From NCBI GenBank assembly GCA_050950785.1, contig JBMNIG010000020.1:1-64000 (forward strand): a stretch of 64,000 bases of DNA, given 5' to 3'. Below, one piece after another: positions 36,577-45,525 of this stretch. This DNA comes from JAAYOS01 sp050950785. Lineage in GTDB: Bacteria; Bacillota; Clostridia; Oscillospirales; JAAYOS01. The translations under genes and the position numbers were made by a program. How positions within the stretch are numbered: position 1 is the stretch's first letter; every line of letters starts with the position of its first letter. The notes under the pieces are model-generated. The model was not told the DNA's origin. It saw only the letters and a list, made by a program, of their open reading frames with translations, and ran no database searches.

Positions 36577-37149
36577 ATGAAAACATGGGAAGAATTGAAA
36601 GAGGCATGCCTGACATGCAATAAATGTAAACTTAGTGAGACTCGTACAAACGTAGTATTTGGCGAAGGCAACCCCGAGGCAGAAGTACTCTTTATTGGAG
36701 AAGGTCCGGGAGAACGGGAGGATGTAACCGGTCTTCCTTTTGTGGGGCGTGCCGGAAAATTGCTGGACGACATGCTTTGCATGATTGGCCTAGACCGCTC
36801 TAAGATTTTCATCGCAAATATTGTAAAATGCAGGCCTCCAAACAACCGAGACCCGTTGCACGAAGAGCAAAAAATATGTATCGAGTGGCTTCGGGCCCAG
36901 ACTACATTGATAAAGCCGAAGATAATCGTCTGCCTGGGTAGAATTGCCGCCCAAGTCATTATAAGGCCGGACTTCAAAATTACCGCGGAACACGGTAAGT
37001 GGTTTGTCAAGGCAAATACACACATAATGGCAACTCTGCACCCGGCAGCCCTTCTGCGCGATCCCCGGCGTCGTCCAGACTCATTCGACGACTTTGAAAC
37101 CTTGAGACTCAAGATTGAGGAAATATGTGAAAGAACAGAGCTTTCGTAA
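36577..37149 (+). CDS. Uracil-DNA glycosylase, family 4 (Fe-S)
   Basis: 190 residues. The enzyme removes uracil from DNA. Motif GEGPGEREDVTGLPFVGRAG (about 42-61) is the uracil-binding and water-activating region. The family-4 cysteines for the 4Fe-4S cluster are CLTCNKC (about 11-17), Cys in VKCRPP (about 86) and Cys in QKICIEW (about 102). HPAALLRDPRRRP (about 152-164) holds the second active-site motif. Normal length. Gene direction is opposite to the following ispF, with no clear terminator between. Confidence 0.92.
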   Translation: MKTWEELKEACLTCNKCKLSETRTNVVFGEGNPEAEVLFIGEGPGEREDVTGLPFVGRAGKLLDDMLCMIGLDRSKIFIANIVKCRPPNNRDPLHEEQKICIEWLRAQTTLIKPKIIVCLGRIAAQVIIRPDFKITAEHGKWFVKANTHIMATLHPAALLRDPRRRPDSFDDFETLRLKIEEICERTELS

Positions 37150-37283
37150 AGATATCATGGTATACAGGTGAAAACGAACGCATCCTATTGAAAGCGAACC
37201 ATTGTTAGTGAAGTTAAGTTGATATCAAAATACAGTCATTAAGAAGTAAATAGGCTAGAAGCTTTAGGATAGATGCTTTGAGA

Positions 37284-37760
37284 TTACATATTTTTGATAA
37301 TACAAACTGCATAAGCTACGATCCCTTCGCCTGAGCCGCTGATCCCCAACCCCTCCTCTGTGGTGGCTTTGATATTTACACGATCCCTGTCGATTTGGAG
37401 TGCCTGAGCGATATTTTCCACCATCTCAGGTAAATATGGGGCAAGCTTTGGACGCTGGGCAACTATTGTCGTGTCAATATTCCCTACGCTATATCCACCC
37501 CTTCGCAGTAGTTGGCCCACCTCTTTAAGCAGGAGCATGCTTGATATCCCTTTGTATCGCATATCGCTGTCTGGGAAATGCTTTCCAATGTCCCCAAAAG
37601 CAGCGGCTCCTAACAATGCATCCATAACAGCGTGTACGAGAACATCGGCATCAGAGTGTCCTAAGAGACCTTTCTCGTGCGGGATTTCAACACCGCCAAT
37701 GATAAGCTTTCTGCCCTCAACCAGGCGATGAACATCATAGCCGTGACCGATTCTCATCAT
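37284..37760 (-). CDS. ispF: 2-C-methyl-D-erythritol 2,4-cyclodiphosphate synthase
   Basis: 158 residues from ATG 37760, which overlaps the ispD stop as ATGA and has GGAGG six bases upstream. It catalyses the fifth step of the MEP isoprenoid pathway. Motifs: RIGHGYDVHRL (metal site), LLGHSDADVLVHAVMDALLGAA, DIGKHFPDSD, and KATTEEGLGISGSGEGI. Full length. Translationally coupled to ispD, its neighbour in the pathway. Confidence 0.95.
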   Translation of the reverse strand: MMRIGHGYDVHRLVEGRKLIIGGVEIPHEKGLLGHSDADVLVHAVMDALLGAAAFGDIGKHFPDSDMRYKGISSMLLLKEVGQLLRRGGYSVGNIDTTIVAQRPKLAPYLPEMVENIAQALQIDRDRVNIKATTEEGLGISGSGEGIVAYAVCIIKNM

Positions 37761-38479
37761 TCTATCCTCCCGCAAAGAAGAGCATCCGCTACCAAATAGT
37801 CCTCTTCAGTGGTAATTTTTATATTGCGATAATCGCCTTTCGTTATGTGTACACTCATCCCAATGGCTTCAACTGCCGCACAGTCATCGGAATACGCTTT
37901 TTTATCCGATATTGCCTTTGATAGCGCTCCCTTGATCAGCCCGGTATTGAAGACCTGTGGAGTCTGCACAGCTATTAGCGAATCCCTGTCCGGTGTTGAA
38001 ACAACTATGCCGTCTTTTACGATTTTAATGGTGTCCTTGACCTTAACACCTGGCGCTGCCGCTCCAAACTCAACCGCTGCCTTGTATGCTCCCTCTATTA
38101 CCTCCTGAGACACAAGAGGCCTTGCTCCATCGTGGATCATGACATACTCGGCGTCTCCCACTGCCATTATACCGTTGAGTACCGACTGGGATCTATCTGC
38201 TCCACCGCTGACTATATCTGTAACTTTTGAAATTACGTATTCTTTGCAAACATCGTGCATCATAACGATTTTATCGCTTCTTGTGACTAAAACGATTTTA
38301 TTTACCAGTTCACACTGTTCAAATGCGAGAAGTGTATGTGCGATCACAGGTATGTCGTCAAGAAGCATAAAAAGCTTATCCGATCCCATGCGTGATGAGT
38401 TGCCCGCTGCCGCAATTATGGCGGCGCAGGTCGGCCGGTTTTGCTTTTTACGTTTTTTGAAAATTGACAGGAAACTCAC
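37757..38479 (-). CDS. ispD: 2-C-methyl-D-erythritol 4-phosphate cytidylyltransferase
   Basis: 240 residues, GTG start at 38479 with GGTGAG six bases upstream. Third enzyme of the MEP pathway. Motifs: the nucleotide loop AIIAAAGNSSRMGSDK (about 20-35), VMIHDGARPLV (about 118-128), DTIKIV, and the C-terminal ITTEEDYLVADALL. A basic 16-residue N-terminus (MSFLSIFKKRKKQNRP) precedes the fold, slightly longer than usual. Operon carD-ispD-ispF in order, as seen in other Firmicutes. Confidence 0.94.
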   Translation of the reverse strand: MSFLSIFKKRKKQNRPTCAAIIAAAGNSSRMGSDKLFMLLDDIPVIAHTLLAFEQCELVNKIVLVTRSDKIVMMHDVCKEYVISKVTDIVSGGADRSQSVLNGIMAVGDAEYVMIHDGARPLVSQEVIEGAYKAAVEFGAAAPGVKVKDTIKIVKDGIVVSTPDRDSLIAVQTPQVFNTGLIKGALSKAISDKKAYSDDCAAVEAIGMSVHITKGDYRNIKITTEEDYLVADALLCGRIE

Positions 38480-38654
38480 AGCAACTCACCAACTTCTCTT
38501 TTTAACATCATGCTATAAATATAGCGATTTTGTACTTGTATGCGCACAATAAAATAATAAGAAGCAAAATCCTATTTTCATGTGGACCGTTCTTATAGCC
38601 TTAATGATTATTATATTCAGTTTCGCGCCGGTTGTCACGCCTTTATTTGGCCGA

Positions 38655-38681
38655 AAAGTAAAATCGCGCCTGCCGGCGCGA
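38655..38681 (-). terminator. Terminator after carD
   Basis: TCGCGCC and GGCGCGA pair around TGCC, followed on the minus strand by TTTTACTTTTC. It lies right after the carD stop and would separate carD from ispD, unless partly read through. Confidence 0.7.
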
Positions 38682-38684
38682 CTT

Positions 38685-39161
38685 TTATGCAAGGGCTTTA
38701 TTAATTTTTTGCTCTACTTCTTCGTAATTGGAGCTCTTGGCCATAACCAGTTCGGAGATCAATATCTGTTTTGCGGAGTGGAGCATTTTTCGCTCCCCGG
38801 TAGACAAGCCCCGTTCCCGGTCTCTAACCATAAGACCTTTGACGACCCGGGCAACCTCGATAAGGTCCCCGCTTTTGATTCGGGACATATTCTCCCGATA
38901 TCTCCGGTTCCAGTTCTGGGTCATGTCGACCTCAATGTCTCCAAGTCTGCTCATAAGCTCATCCGCTTGCGTAGAATCAATTACCGGCCTTACCCCAATA
39001 TCTTTGGAGGATTGTATTGGTATCATGATGACCATACCGGCCAGAGGCATGTTTAGGACATAGTAGGCCTGCGATTGGTTTCCAACCTTTTTGTGAACTA
39101 TGTTTTCCACAACCCCTGCTCCATGCATGGGGTGGACTATCTTATCGCCTATGTGAAACAA
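38685..39161 (-). CDS. CarD-family transcription factor
   Basis: 158 residues, TTG start with AAAGGAAG eight bases upstream. CarD/CdnL proteins bind the RNA polymerase beta subunit and stabilise open promoter complexes. The N-terminal Tudor-like RID domain spans about 1-65 (FHIGDKIVHPMHGAGVVENI, YYVLNMPLAGMVIMIPI). The helical C-terminal DNA-binding domain follows (NRRYRENMSRIKSGDLIEVARVV, LSTGERKMLHSAKQILISEL). Length fits the family. Confidence 0.92.
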   Translation of the reverse strand: MFHIGDKIVHPMHGAGVVENIVHKKVGNQSQAYYVLNMPLAGMVIMIPIQSSKDIGVRPVIDSTQADELMSRLGDIEVDMTQNWNRRYRENMSRIKSGDLIEVARVVKGLMVRDRERGLSTGERKMLHSAKQILISELVMAKSSNYEEVEQKINKALA

Positions 39162-39433
39162 TCCGATCGCTTCCTTTCATGTTCTTACGGTTAACTTACT
39201 TATAAATGAGCTTATCCTACCACTCCTACAATGCCCTTTTTTTATATATGTATATTATATATCATTTTGCTCTTTTTTACAAGCAAATTGCAATATTTCT
39301 ACATTATTTCTATCTTTTTTAGCCATTTTTTTGATTATTCGTGACGATTTTCACAACAACTTCCAATATTTATGATTATCAACCAAAAGTCCCCGACTCA
39401 AATAAGAGATGTATAGCATCAATTAAAATGTAT
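39162..39433. other. AT-rich intergenic region upstream of carD
   Basis: About 270 bp of very AT-rich DNA between carD (start) and the end of the acyl-CoA synthetase gene. The first part must hold the carD promoter. Nothing else was recognised. Confidence 0.4.
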
Positions 39434-39473
39434 CAAAAAGACGGTTCCCGTATGTGAAGCTGCGGGAACCGTC
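39434..39473 (-). terminator. Terminator of the acyl-CoA synthetase operon
   Basis: GACGGTTCCCG and CGGGAACCGTC form a perfect 11-bp stem. On the minus strand it is followed by TTTTTGATAC. It lies 17 bp after the gene stop. Confidence 0.85.
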
Positions 39474-39489
39474 ATAAAATTTTGATTCG

Positions 39490-41172
39490 TTATTTTACTA
39501 TGTCACGCTCACGAATTTCTACACGGCGGATTTTTCCACTGATGGTTTTGGGAAGTTCCGACACAAATTCAACAATGCGAGGGTACTTGTATGGAGCTGT
39601 ATTCCTTTTGACAAAGTCCTTCAAATCCTTTGCCAGGGCTTCGCTCGGCTCGTAGTTCTTCTTAAGAACGATCGTTGCCTTGACGCTAAATCCCCGTACG
39701 GGATCGGGAACTCCGGTCACAGCAGCTTCCAAAACAGCAGGATGTTCAAGCAATACACTTTCCACCTCAAAAGGCCCAATGCGATATCCTGACGACTTGA
39801 TTATGTCGTCGTTGCGGCCAACATACCAGAAAAACCCTAGCTCATCACGGTAAGCAGTATCACCTGTATGGTAATAACCATCATGCCATGATTTGGCTGT
39901 GTCTTTTTCATTTTTATAATATCCCGTAAACAGCCCACGTGGACGCTTAGTTATGCTTTCGGCTCTGATACAGATTTCGCCTGTTACTCCCGGCGGGCAT
40001 TCCCGGCCATCTTCATCTAGCACTAATACTTCATACCCCGGAGTCGGAAGTCCCATCGAGCCGGGTCTGGGCTGTATCCAGGGATAAAGTGTGGATATAC
40101 AGAGGGTGGTCTCAGTTTGTCCAAATCCTTCAAATATTTTGATCCCTGTGTTTTCCTTCCACTGATTGAAGATCTCAGGGCTCAAAGCTTCACCTGCGGT
40201 ACAGCAGTGCTTTAGAGATGACAGGTCGTATTCTGTGAAATCATTTTGCAGCATAAGACGATACATTGTTGGCGGCGCACAGAAGGTTGTTACCTTGTAT
40301 TTGGCTAATTTAGAAAGAATATCAGCGCCATCAAATTTCTCAAAATCATAAGTGAAAATAGCGCTTTCACCAAACCATTGGCCATACATCTTCCCCCATA
40401 GGGATTTCAGCCAGCCTGTATCTGAGATCGTAAAATGTAATCCCCCATCTTCAACCCTGTGCCAGAACACACCCGTCATAATATGTCCGAGCGGATATGT
40501 AAAGTCATGGGTGATCATCTTTGGATACCCGGTAGTACCCGACGAGAAGGACATCAACATCGTGTCTGTAGCCTTTGTGTCCTCGTCGCCGACCGGTCTT
40601 GACCACATCTCTGATGCGGCTTGAAAACCTGCCTCGAAATCAAGCCAGCCTTCTCCCGCTTGTTTGTGCTTTGTTACAGCTTTGATCTCCACGGTTTCAT
40701 AGGGCTCACCTTCATCAAACAATTCGGTTGCGTCACCATCACCGGTGATGATGGCCATTTTTATACCACCCGCATTACATCGGTATATATAGTCCTTGGC
40801 CTTGAGCATGTTTGTTGCCTGTACCGCTACAGCGCCGATTTTATGAAGTCCCAGCATGCAATACCAGAACATATCACTTCGCTTTAGAACAAGAAGGACA
40901 TAGTCACCCTTTTTTATACCCAATGTCTTGAAAAAGTTTGCTGCTTTGTTTGATCGGATCATCATGTCACGGAAAGTGATGCGTTTTTCTTCGCCATTGT
41001 CACCGACCCAAAGCATTGCAAGTTTATCCGGTTTTTCAGTTCCAAGTGTGTCGATGACGTCATAGGCGAAATTGAAGCGGTCGTTATATTTAAGGCTAAA
41101 GTTTTTGTTCAGGTCTTCCAGAGTGTAGAACTCATCCCTGTTTCTTCCCACGTATTGTTCGTATATTGGCAT
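39490..41172 (-). CDS. AMP-forming acyl-CoA synthetase (acetyl/medium-chain type)
   Basis: 560 residues, ATG with GGAGAG upstream. It joins a carboxylic acid to CoA through an acyl-adenylate. Motifs of the ANL family: the P-loop MSFSSGTTGYPKM (about 208-220), GFGQTETT (about 345), YYHTGD (about 441), the hinge region YVGRNDDIIKSSGYRIGPFEVE, and the catalytic lysine in LPKTISGKIRRVE. The LplA-like linker is absent, and the overall pattern is closer to medium-chain acyl-CoA synthetases than to true acetyl-CoA synthetase. It is last in an operon with a Vor-type oxidoreductase, so it probably acts on branched-chain or aromatic acids made from or used by that enzyme. Confidence 0.88.
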   Translation of the reverse strand: MPIYEQYVGRNRDEFYTLEDLNKNFSLKYNDRFNFAYDVIDTLGTEKPDKLAMLWVGDNGEEKRITFRDMMIRSNKAANFFKTLGIKKGDYVLLVLKRSDMFWYCMLGLHKIGAVAVQATNMLKAKDYIYRCNAGGIKMAIITGDGDATELFDEGEPYETVEIKAVTKHKQAGEGWLDFEAGFQAASEMWSRPVGDEDTKATDTMLMSFSSGTTGYPKMITHDFTYPLGHIMTGVFWHRVEDGGLHFTISDTGWLKSLWGKMYGQWFGESAIFTYDFEKFDGADILSKLAKYKVTTFCAPPTMYRLMLQNDFTEYDLSSLKHCCTAGEALSPEIFNQWKENTGIKIFEGFGQTETTLCISTLYPWIQPRPGSMGLPTPGYEVLVLDEDGRECPPGVTGEICIRAESITKRPRGLFTGYYKNEKDTAKSWHDGYYHTGDTAYRDELGFFWYVGRNDDIIKSSGYRIGPFEVESVLLEHPAVLEAAVTGVPDPVRGFSVKATIVLKKNYEPSEALAKDLKDFVKRNTAPYKYPRIVEFVSELPKTISGKIRRVEIRERDIVK

Positions 41173-41202
41173 TACTAACCACTCTCCACATTGCGATTTT
41201 TA

Positions 41203-41757
41203 CTACTTAATTACGACAGCAAGAAATTTTGCCGGTTTGCCATCAAGTGCTTTCATAGCATGTGGCACTCCCGAATCAAAATAGACACTGTCTCCTTCCT
41301 CTAAATCGTAAGAGATATCACCGATATAGAACCGCATACGCCCGGAAACCATATAATTGAACTCTTGTCCGGCATGGTCGTGCAGAGTGGGAGTAGTATC
41401 GTCCTTAGGCTCGACAGTTACCATAAACGGTTCGGCCTTCTTTTTTCGGAAGGTATATGCAAGATGGCGGTAATCGTAGGCACTTCTCCGCTGTATGGTA
41501 TAGCCCTCTCCTTTTCTCACGACGGAACAGATCGAAAGCTTGGGTGAATCTCCGCTGATTATATCCAGCACATCAACCCCCAAGATGTCTGCGGCATTAT
41601 ACAGAAAGCTAAAGGAAAAATCCCTTTCCCCGTTCTCGTATGAAAGGTACTCCTCTTCGGAAATACCCATCTTTTCGGCGATATCTGCGCTTGTCAACTC
41701 GCAAATATCCCGGAGCGCCGCTAGTCGTGTTCCGATTTCAATCAGCTGCTCTGTCAT
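41203..41757 (-). CDS. XRE-family regulator with C-terminal cupin domain
   Basis: 184 residues from ATG 41757, with GGGGGA seven bases upstream. Helix-turn-helix (residues about 8-62: RLAALRDICELTSADIAEKM, YLSYENGERDFSFSFLYNAAD). Cupin domain (about 90-184): TPTLHDHAGQEFNYMVSGRMRFYIG and EEGDSVYFDSGVPHAMKAL, with the His and Glu residues that bind metal or ligand. Such regulators sense small acids or their CoA esters. It lies between the acyl-CoA synthetase and the oxidoreductase genes on the same strand, and probably controls them. Confidence 0.9.
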   Translation of the reverse strand: MTEQLIEIGTRLAALRDICELTSADIAEKMGISEEEYLSYENGERDFSFSFLYNAADILGVDVLDIISGDSPKLSICSVVRKGEGYTIQRRSAYDYRHLAYTFRKKKAEPFMVTVEPKDDTTPTLHDHAGQEFNYMVSGRMRFYIGDISYDLEEGDSVYFDSGVPHAMKALDGKPAKFLAVVIK

Positions 41758-41810
41758 TATCAAATCCCCCTTTTTTCAGTGTGATTAAGATCGCTGTTCG
41801 TTATTTACAA

Positions 41811-42347
41811 TTATATATTCTGATAATTGTATCCTAGGTCGATTGCCTTGAGATTCAAAGCGCGTAGATGGCTTCTCTTATCTGAAACGACCTTCTCCAT
41901 GGCATCCGGAACTGCATCATAAGGGATCACGCCCGACCGACGAATGACCATTCCTAGCATGATCATATTGGCTAGTCCGTCAAGATCGTGTTCATGAGCA
42001 AGCCGTGTACAGGGAATAAGAAAGCTTTCAACATCCTTCCTGACTACATTTCGATCAACAAGTGAGGAATCGATGAAAATCATACCACCGGAACACACCG
42101 CATCCTCAAACCTGTCAAGGGAAGGAAGATTCATTGCAATCAGGATATCAGGCTTATCAACTATTGGTGAACCAATTGGTGTATCGCTGATGATTACGCT
42201 GCAGTTGGCAGTCCCCCCACGCATTTCAGGCCCATAGGAGGGAAGCCATGATACCTCGCGGCCCCTAAGCAATCCTTCATAAGCAAGAAACTTACCTGCA
42301 AAAAGGATGCCCTGGCCGCCAAAACCCGAAATCAAGATTTTACTCAC
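41811..42347 (-). CDS. 2-oxoacid:ferredoxin oxidoreductase, gamma subunit
   Basis: 178 residues from the GTG at 42347, with GGGGGAGG six bases upstream and overlapping the beta-subunit stop. The pattern ILISGFGGQGILFAGKFLAYEGLL, SYGPEMRGGTANCSVIIS, and DILIAMNLPSLDRF is that of the gamma (KorC/VorA-like) domain. It completes the heterotetramer with alpha, beta and delta (ferredoxin) subunits encoded upstream. Confidence 0.92.
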   Translation of the reverse strand: MSKILISGFGGQGILFAGKFLAYEGLLRGREVSWLPSYGPEMRGGTANCSVIISDTPIGSPIVDKPDILIAMNLPSLDRFEDAVCSGGMIFIDSSLVDRNVVRKDVESFLIPCTRLAHEHDLDGLANMIMLGMVIRRSGVIPYDAVPDAMEKVVSDKRSHLRALNLKAIDLGYNYQNI

Positions 42348-43098
42348 TTTTTTCCTCCCCCATGCCATCCTTATCTTTATAGACACCAAGCGGATAATAA
42401 GGGATCATCTTGTCATCGATCCATTCAAGGGCTTTTTCGGGAGTCATACCCCAGTTTGTAGGGCAAGAGGAGAGCACTTCGATCAACGAAAATCCTTTTC
42501 CCTCCACCTGATTTTTGAAAGCTTTCAAGATTGCTTTCTTTGCCGAACGGATATTTTTAACATTGTTTACCGCTACACGCTCTATATATTGAGGTCCGTC
42601 AAGGGTAGACAGCATTTCGCAAACCTTTATGGGATAGCCCACCTGTTCAGGGTTTCTACCATATGGCGACGTCTGTGTCACCTGTCCGGGAAGGGATGTC
42701 GGTGCCATCTGCCCACCGGTCATACCGTAAATGGCATTGTTTATGAAGATTATTGTGATATTTTCACCCCGTGCTGCAGCATGTACGGTCTCTGCTGTTC
42801 CGATAGCTGCGAGATCTCCGTCCCCCTGGTATGTAAAAACGATATTGTCGGGATTTGCCCGCTTGACTCCGGTGGCTACTGCAGGAGCGCGTCCATGAGC
42901 AGCCTGAACCATATCAACAGTGAAATAATCATATGCCATGACCGCACAGCCTACTGGCGCGATTCCTATAGTGCGTCCTTCTATATCAAGCTCATCGATC
43001 GCCTCAGCGACAAGCCTGTGTACGATGCCGTGTGTGCAGCCGGGACAGTAATGCAAGATGGCATCTGTCATAGATTTGGGTTTCTTAAATACTACCAT
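42340..43098 (-). CDS. 2-oxoacid:ferredoxin oxidoreductase, beta (thiamine-diphosphate) subunit
   Basis: 252 residues from ATG 43098 with GGAGG upstream; it overlaps the end of the alpha-subunit gene by 14 bp. HYCPGCTHGIVHRL, GCAVMAYDYF, the ThDP motif TYQGDGDLAAIGTAETVHAAARGENITIIFINNAIYGMTGGQ (GDG to NN), and the Cys-containing LSSCPTNWGMTPEKAL are standard for KorB/VorA-type beta chains. It decarboxylates the 2-oxo acid. Confidence 0.92.
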   Translation of the reverse strand: MVVFKKPKSMTDAILHYCPGCTHGIVHRLVAEAIDELDIEGRTIGIAPVGCAVMAYDYFTVDMVQAAHGRAPAVATGVKRANPDNIVFTYQGDGDLAAIGTAETVHAAARGENITIIFINNAIYGMTGGQMAPTSLPGQVTQTSPYGRNPEQVGYPIKVCEMLSTLDGPQYIERVAVNNVKNIRSAKKAILKAFKNQVEGKGFSLIEVLSSCPTNWGMTPEKALEWIDDKMIPYYPLGVYKDKDGMGEEKSE

Positions 43099-44164
43099 TA
43101 GACGCACCTCCAACTTCATTTGCCTGTAGGATTTTCTTTACGACTTCTTCCGGTGTCATAACCATTCCTCCGGTGCGGTTACAAAGAAGAACAGGCCTCA
43201 TACACCGTGTGGCAAGCTCCACATCCTCAACCATCTGCCCCATGGACAGCTCGGAAACAACAAATGCTCTTGTGCGCTCAGCCATACTTCTTAGTATGTT
43301 TTGGGGAAATGGCCAAAGTGTTATCGGACGTATAAGTCCTGCTTTTATACCCATACCACGGGCGATATCGACTGAATTTTTACAAATCCTCGCAGCGGCA
43401 CCGTAGGCTACCACGCATATATCTGCATCTTCTGTTAGATATTCTTCAACCATTACTTCGTTTTCTTCAGCTACCGCATAGCGCAAATATCGTTCGCGGT
43501 TTATCTCTTCAAGCAGATCGGGTTTAAGAAAAAGAGAATTAACAACATTATGTTTGCGTTTACACTTGGTTCCGGTAACAGCCCAAGGTTTGTCATAGTG
43601 CTTTACTTCACCCATATCCAGATCGACAGGCTCCATCATCTGCCCAAGAATTCCATCTGCCAGAATCATCGAAGTCATCCTGTACTTGTCGGCCAAGTCG
43701 AAACCTTTGAGCGTCAGTGAAGCCATCTCCTGAACGGAAGCCGGTGCAAGCACGATCATTCTAAAGTCTCCGTGGCCGGCAGCGCGAGTAGCCTGAAAAT
43801 AATCCGATTGAGAAGGTTGGATTCCGCCAAGCCCTGGGCCTCCACGTTGAACATTTACTATCAAAGCCGGTAGATCGCAACCTGCAAGATAGGACAAGCC
43901 TTCACTTTTGAGCGCAATGCCGGGACTTGAGCTAGATGTCATTACCCTCTTACCTGCAGCGGAAACACCTATGACCATGTTTATTGCTGCAATTTCGCTC
44001 TCCGCTTGCAGAAATGTGCCCCCAATCTGAGGTAATCTTTTCGACATATATGCTGCTACTTCCGTTTGTGGTGTTATAGGGTAGCCGAAATAGTGACGAC
44101 AGCCAGCCTTGATAGCGGCTTCAGCCAATGCCTCGTTACCCTTCATAAGTACTTTTTCATTCAT
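43085..44164 (-). CDS. vorB: 2-oxoacid:ferredoxin oxidoreductase, alpha subunit (VorB type)
   Basis: 359 residues. KVLMKGNEALAEAAIKAGCR and YFGYPITPQTEV match the VorB group (3-methyl-2-oxobutanoate dehydrogenase alpha chains). ESEIAAINMVIGVSAAGKRVMTSSSSPG and QRGGPGLGG are the substrate-binding and CoA-side motifs. The best inferred substrate is a branched-chain 2-oxo acid, making isobutyryl-, isovaleryl- or 2-methylbutyryl-CoA, but other 2-oxo acids cannot be ruled out from sequence. Confidence 0.85.
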   Translation of the reverse strand: MNEKVLMKGNEALAEAAIKAGCRHYFGYPITPQTEVAAYMSKRLPQIGGTFLQAESEIAAINMVIGVSAAGKRVMTSSSSPGIALKSEGLSYLAGCDLPALIVNVQRGGPGLGGIQPSQSDYFQATRAAGHGDFRMIVLAPASVQEMASLTLKGFDLADKYRMTSMILADGILGQMMEPVDLDMGEVKHYDKPWAVTGTKCKRKHNVVNSLFLKPDLLEEINRERYLRYAVAEENEVMVEEYLTEDADICVVAYGAAARICKNSVDIARGMGIKAGLIRPITLWPFPQNILRSMAERTRAFVVSELSMGQMVEDVELATRCMRPVLLCNRTGGMVMTPEEVVKKILQANEVGGASNGSI

Positions 44165-44183
44165 TACAGAGCCCTCTTCTCAT

Positions 44184-44390
44184 CTATTTTTCTACAGTGA
44201 TTATGCAGTCGGGACAAATCGTCGCACAAAACGCGCATGCTATACACAAGCCCTGATCTGTTATTTCTGCAGGATAATATCCCCGGGCATTTATTTTATC
44301 TTTTGAGAGCCGAAGGATTTTCTTCGGACACGCCACGATGCAAAGTCCACAGCCCTTGCACTTATTGCTTTCAAAAGTTACCTTTGCCAT
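44184..44390 (-). CDS. Ferredoxin-type delta subunit of the 2-oxoacid oxidoreductase
   Basis: 68 residues from ATG 44390, with GGAG upstream; an ATG four codons earlier is less favoured. Two 4Fe-4S motifs: CKGCGLCIVACPKKI (C-x2-C-x2-C-x3-C) and CIACAFCATICPDCI. It carries electrons from the oxidoreductase to free ferredoxin. First gene of the Vor operon. Confidence 0.92.
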   Translation of the reverse strand: MAKVTFESNKCKGCGLCIVACPKKILRLSKDKINARGYYPAEITDQGLCIACAFCATICPDCIITVEK

Positions 44391-44413
44391 AGTGTTCTCC
44401 ATTTCTCAGCAGA

Positions 44414-44502
44414 CGGATATATTTTTACCGACGCCTTTGGCTGCTGGCAAAAACGTCGGCATATACCTGTTGTTGGTTGCGGCAAAAGCCGCTTTTTTAG
44501 TA
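44414..44502. other. Hairpins in the leader of the oxidoreductase operon
   Basis: Two hairpins lie in the gap before the ferredoxin gene. One pairs CCGACG with CGTCGG (44429-44460). The other, GCGGCAAAAGCCGC (44478-44491), is followed on the plus strand by TTTTTT, like a terminator pointing away from the operon although no plus-strand gene ends here. Role unknown; no known riboswitch class was recognised. Confidence 0.4.
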
Positions 44503-44571
44503 TCATAGATATGTAAGTATCAAAGCGGCAATCTTAAGCCAGTAAGGCAACACCGTACTGTGAAAAGGTCA

Positions 44572-45261
44572 TTACAATAGAAACCTTCCACCCGAAGAAT
44601 GGTACAGCTTTATCGGAAATATGTCTTCGATCCTGCCATATAACATGTCACATATATCATCCCGCACAGCTGTCATTTTCACAGGCAGACCGGTTATCTG
44701 TGATATTTCATCTGCATAGCCTATCGAGCTTAGCACAGTATCGGCTGTAGTTTCCGGTCCAAGATTCGAGTTGTTTATAATACCGGTAAATGGCAACCCG
44801 GATGCCGCCTCGATTTCTCGAAGGATCTCAACCGCACCTCCACTGTCACGTGTAAGTGGCCTGTATTTATTGACTACAAGGATCATCTCAAAGTCGCCTG
44901 ATTTTCGAAGCCCAGGCATGTATCGTCCTAAGGCAAGGGCCCCCCTGTCGTCGCCACCAACATCCACTACGATATGATGCCCATCATCTTCGATTATTGC
45001 GTAAGCTTCGGCAGGTATTGAGGGCAGATCCACGTTAGAGTTTGCAAACGAAGACGATATGACACGGATACCAGACTTTTTGATAACATCCTCGCTGTCC
45101 TTTGTACGAAAATACGGATTGACAATATCAAGGTCTACTATAGAAACGCAGTCCAAATACCGGCGCAGCATAAAAGCGTAATTTATCGCCAGATTTGTCT
45201 TTCCGCTCCCATAATGACCGGCAAATATGGTAACCCTTTTGTAATTGTCATACCCACTCAT
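44572..45261 (-). CDS. P-loop ATPase of the ParA/MinD group
   Basis: 229 residues from ATG 45261 with GGAAGG seven bases upstream. Walker A IFAGHYGSGKTNLAINYA (about 11-28), a DLDIVNPYFR switch (about 45-54), VVDVGGDDRGA (Walker B area), and VVNKYRP. The signature GSGKT lacks the deviant lysine of true ParA (GKGGxGKS). It lies on the same strand just upstream of the Vor operon. Such ATPases recur beside 2-oxoacid oxidoreductase genes, but their job is not known; a metallocluster-loading or maturation role is a guess. Confidence 0.75.
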   Translation of the reverse strand: MSGYDNYKRVTIFAGHYGSGKTNLAINYAFMLRRYLDCVSIVDLDIVNPYFRTKDSEDVIKKSGIRVISSSFANSNVDLPSIPAEAYAIIEDDGHHIVVDVGGDDRGALALGRYMPGLRKSGDFEMILVVNKYRPLTRDSGGAVEILREIEAASGLPFTGIINNSNLGPETTADTVLSSIGYADEISQITGLPVKMTAVRDDICDMLYGRIEDIFPIKLYHSSGGRFLL

Positions 45262-45525
45262 TGTTGAGCCTTCCACCTATTTTGGATCATAAAGATCGTT
45301 GCTACACTGTCCAAGGGTAAAATACTTAAATTATTTTAATAATTTTATCAAACTAAATCGATAATGGCAATGTGAAAAATAGCTAAAACAATTATAAATA
45401 ACACTCAATATCTATTTGTGTAATAGATTTATTCAATATTAGGCTATAATCTACTTAAGAAAATGCAACTTGATCTCAAAATCATTCACAGAAGATACCA
45501 GTCAGGAAAAACAGAGCACTTGATT

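Noticed and set aside
42307..43101. 264-codon plus-strand open frame over the oxidoreductase genes
   Set aside because: It is the antisense shadow of the beta-subunit gene, which has clear catalytic motifs.
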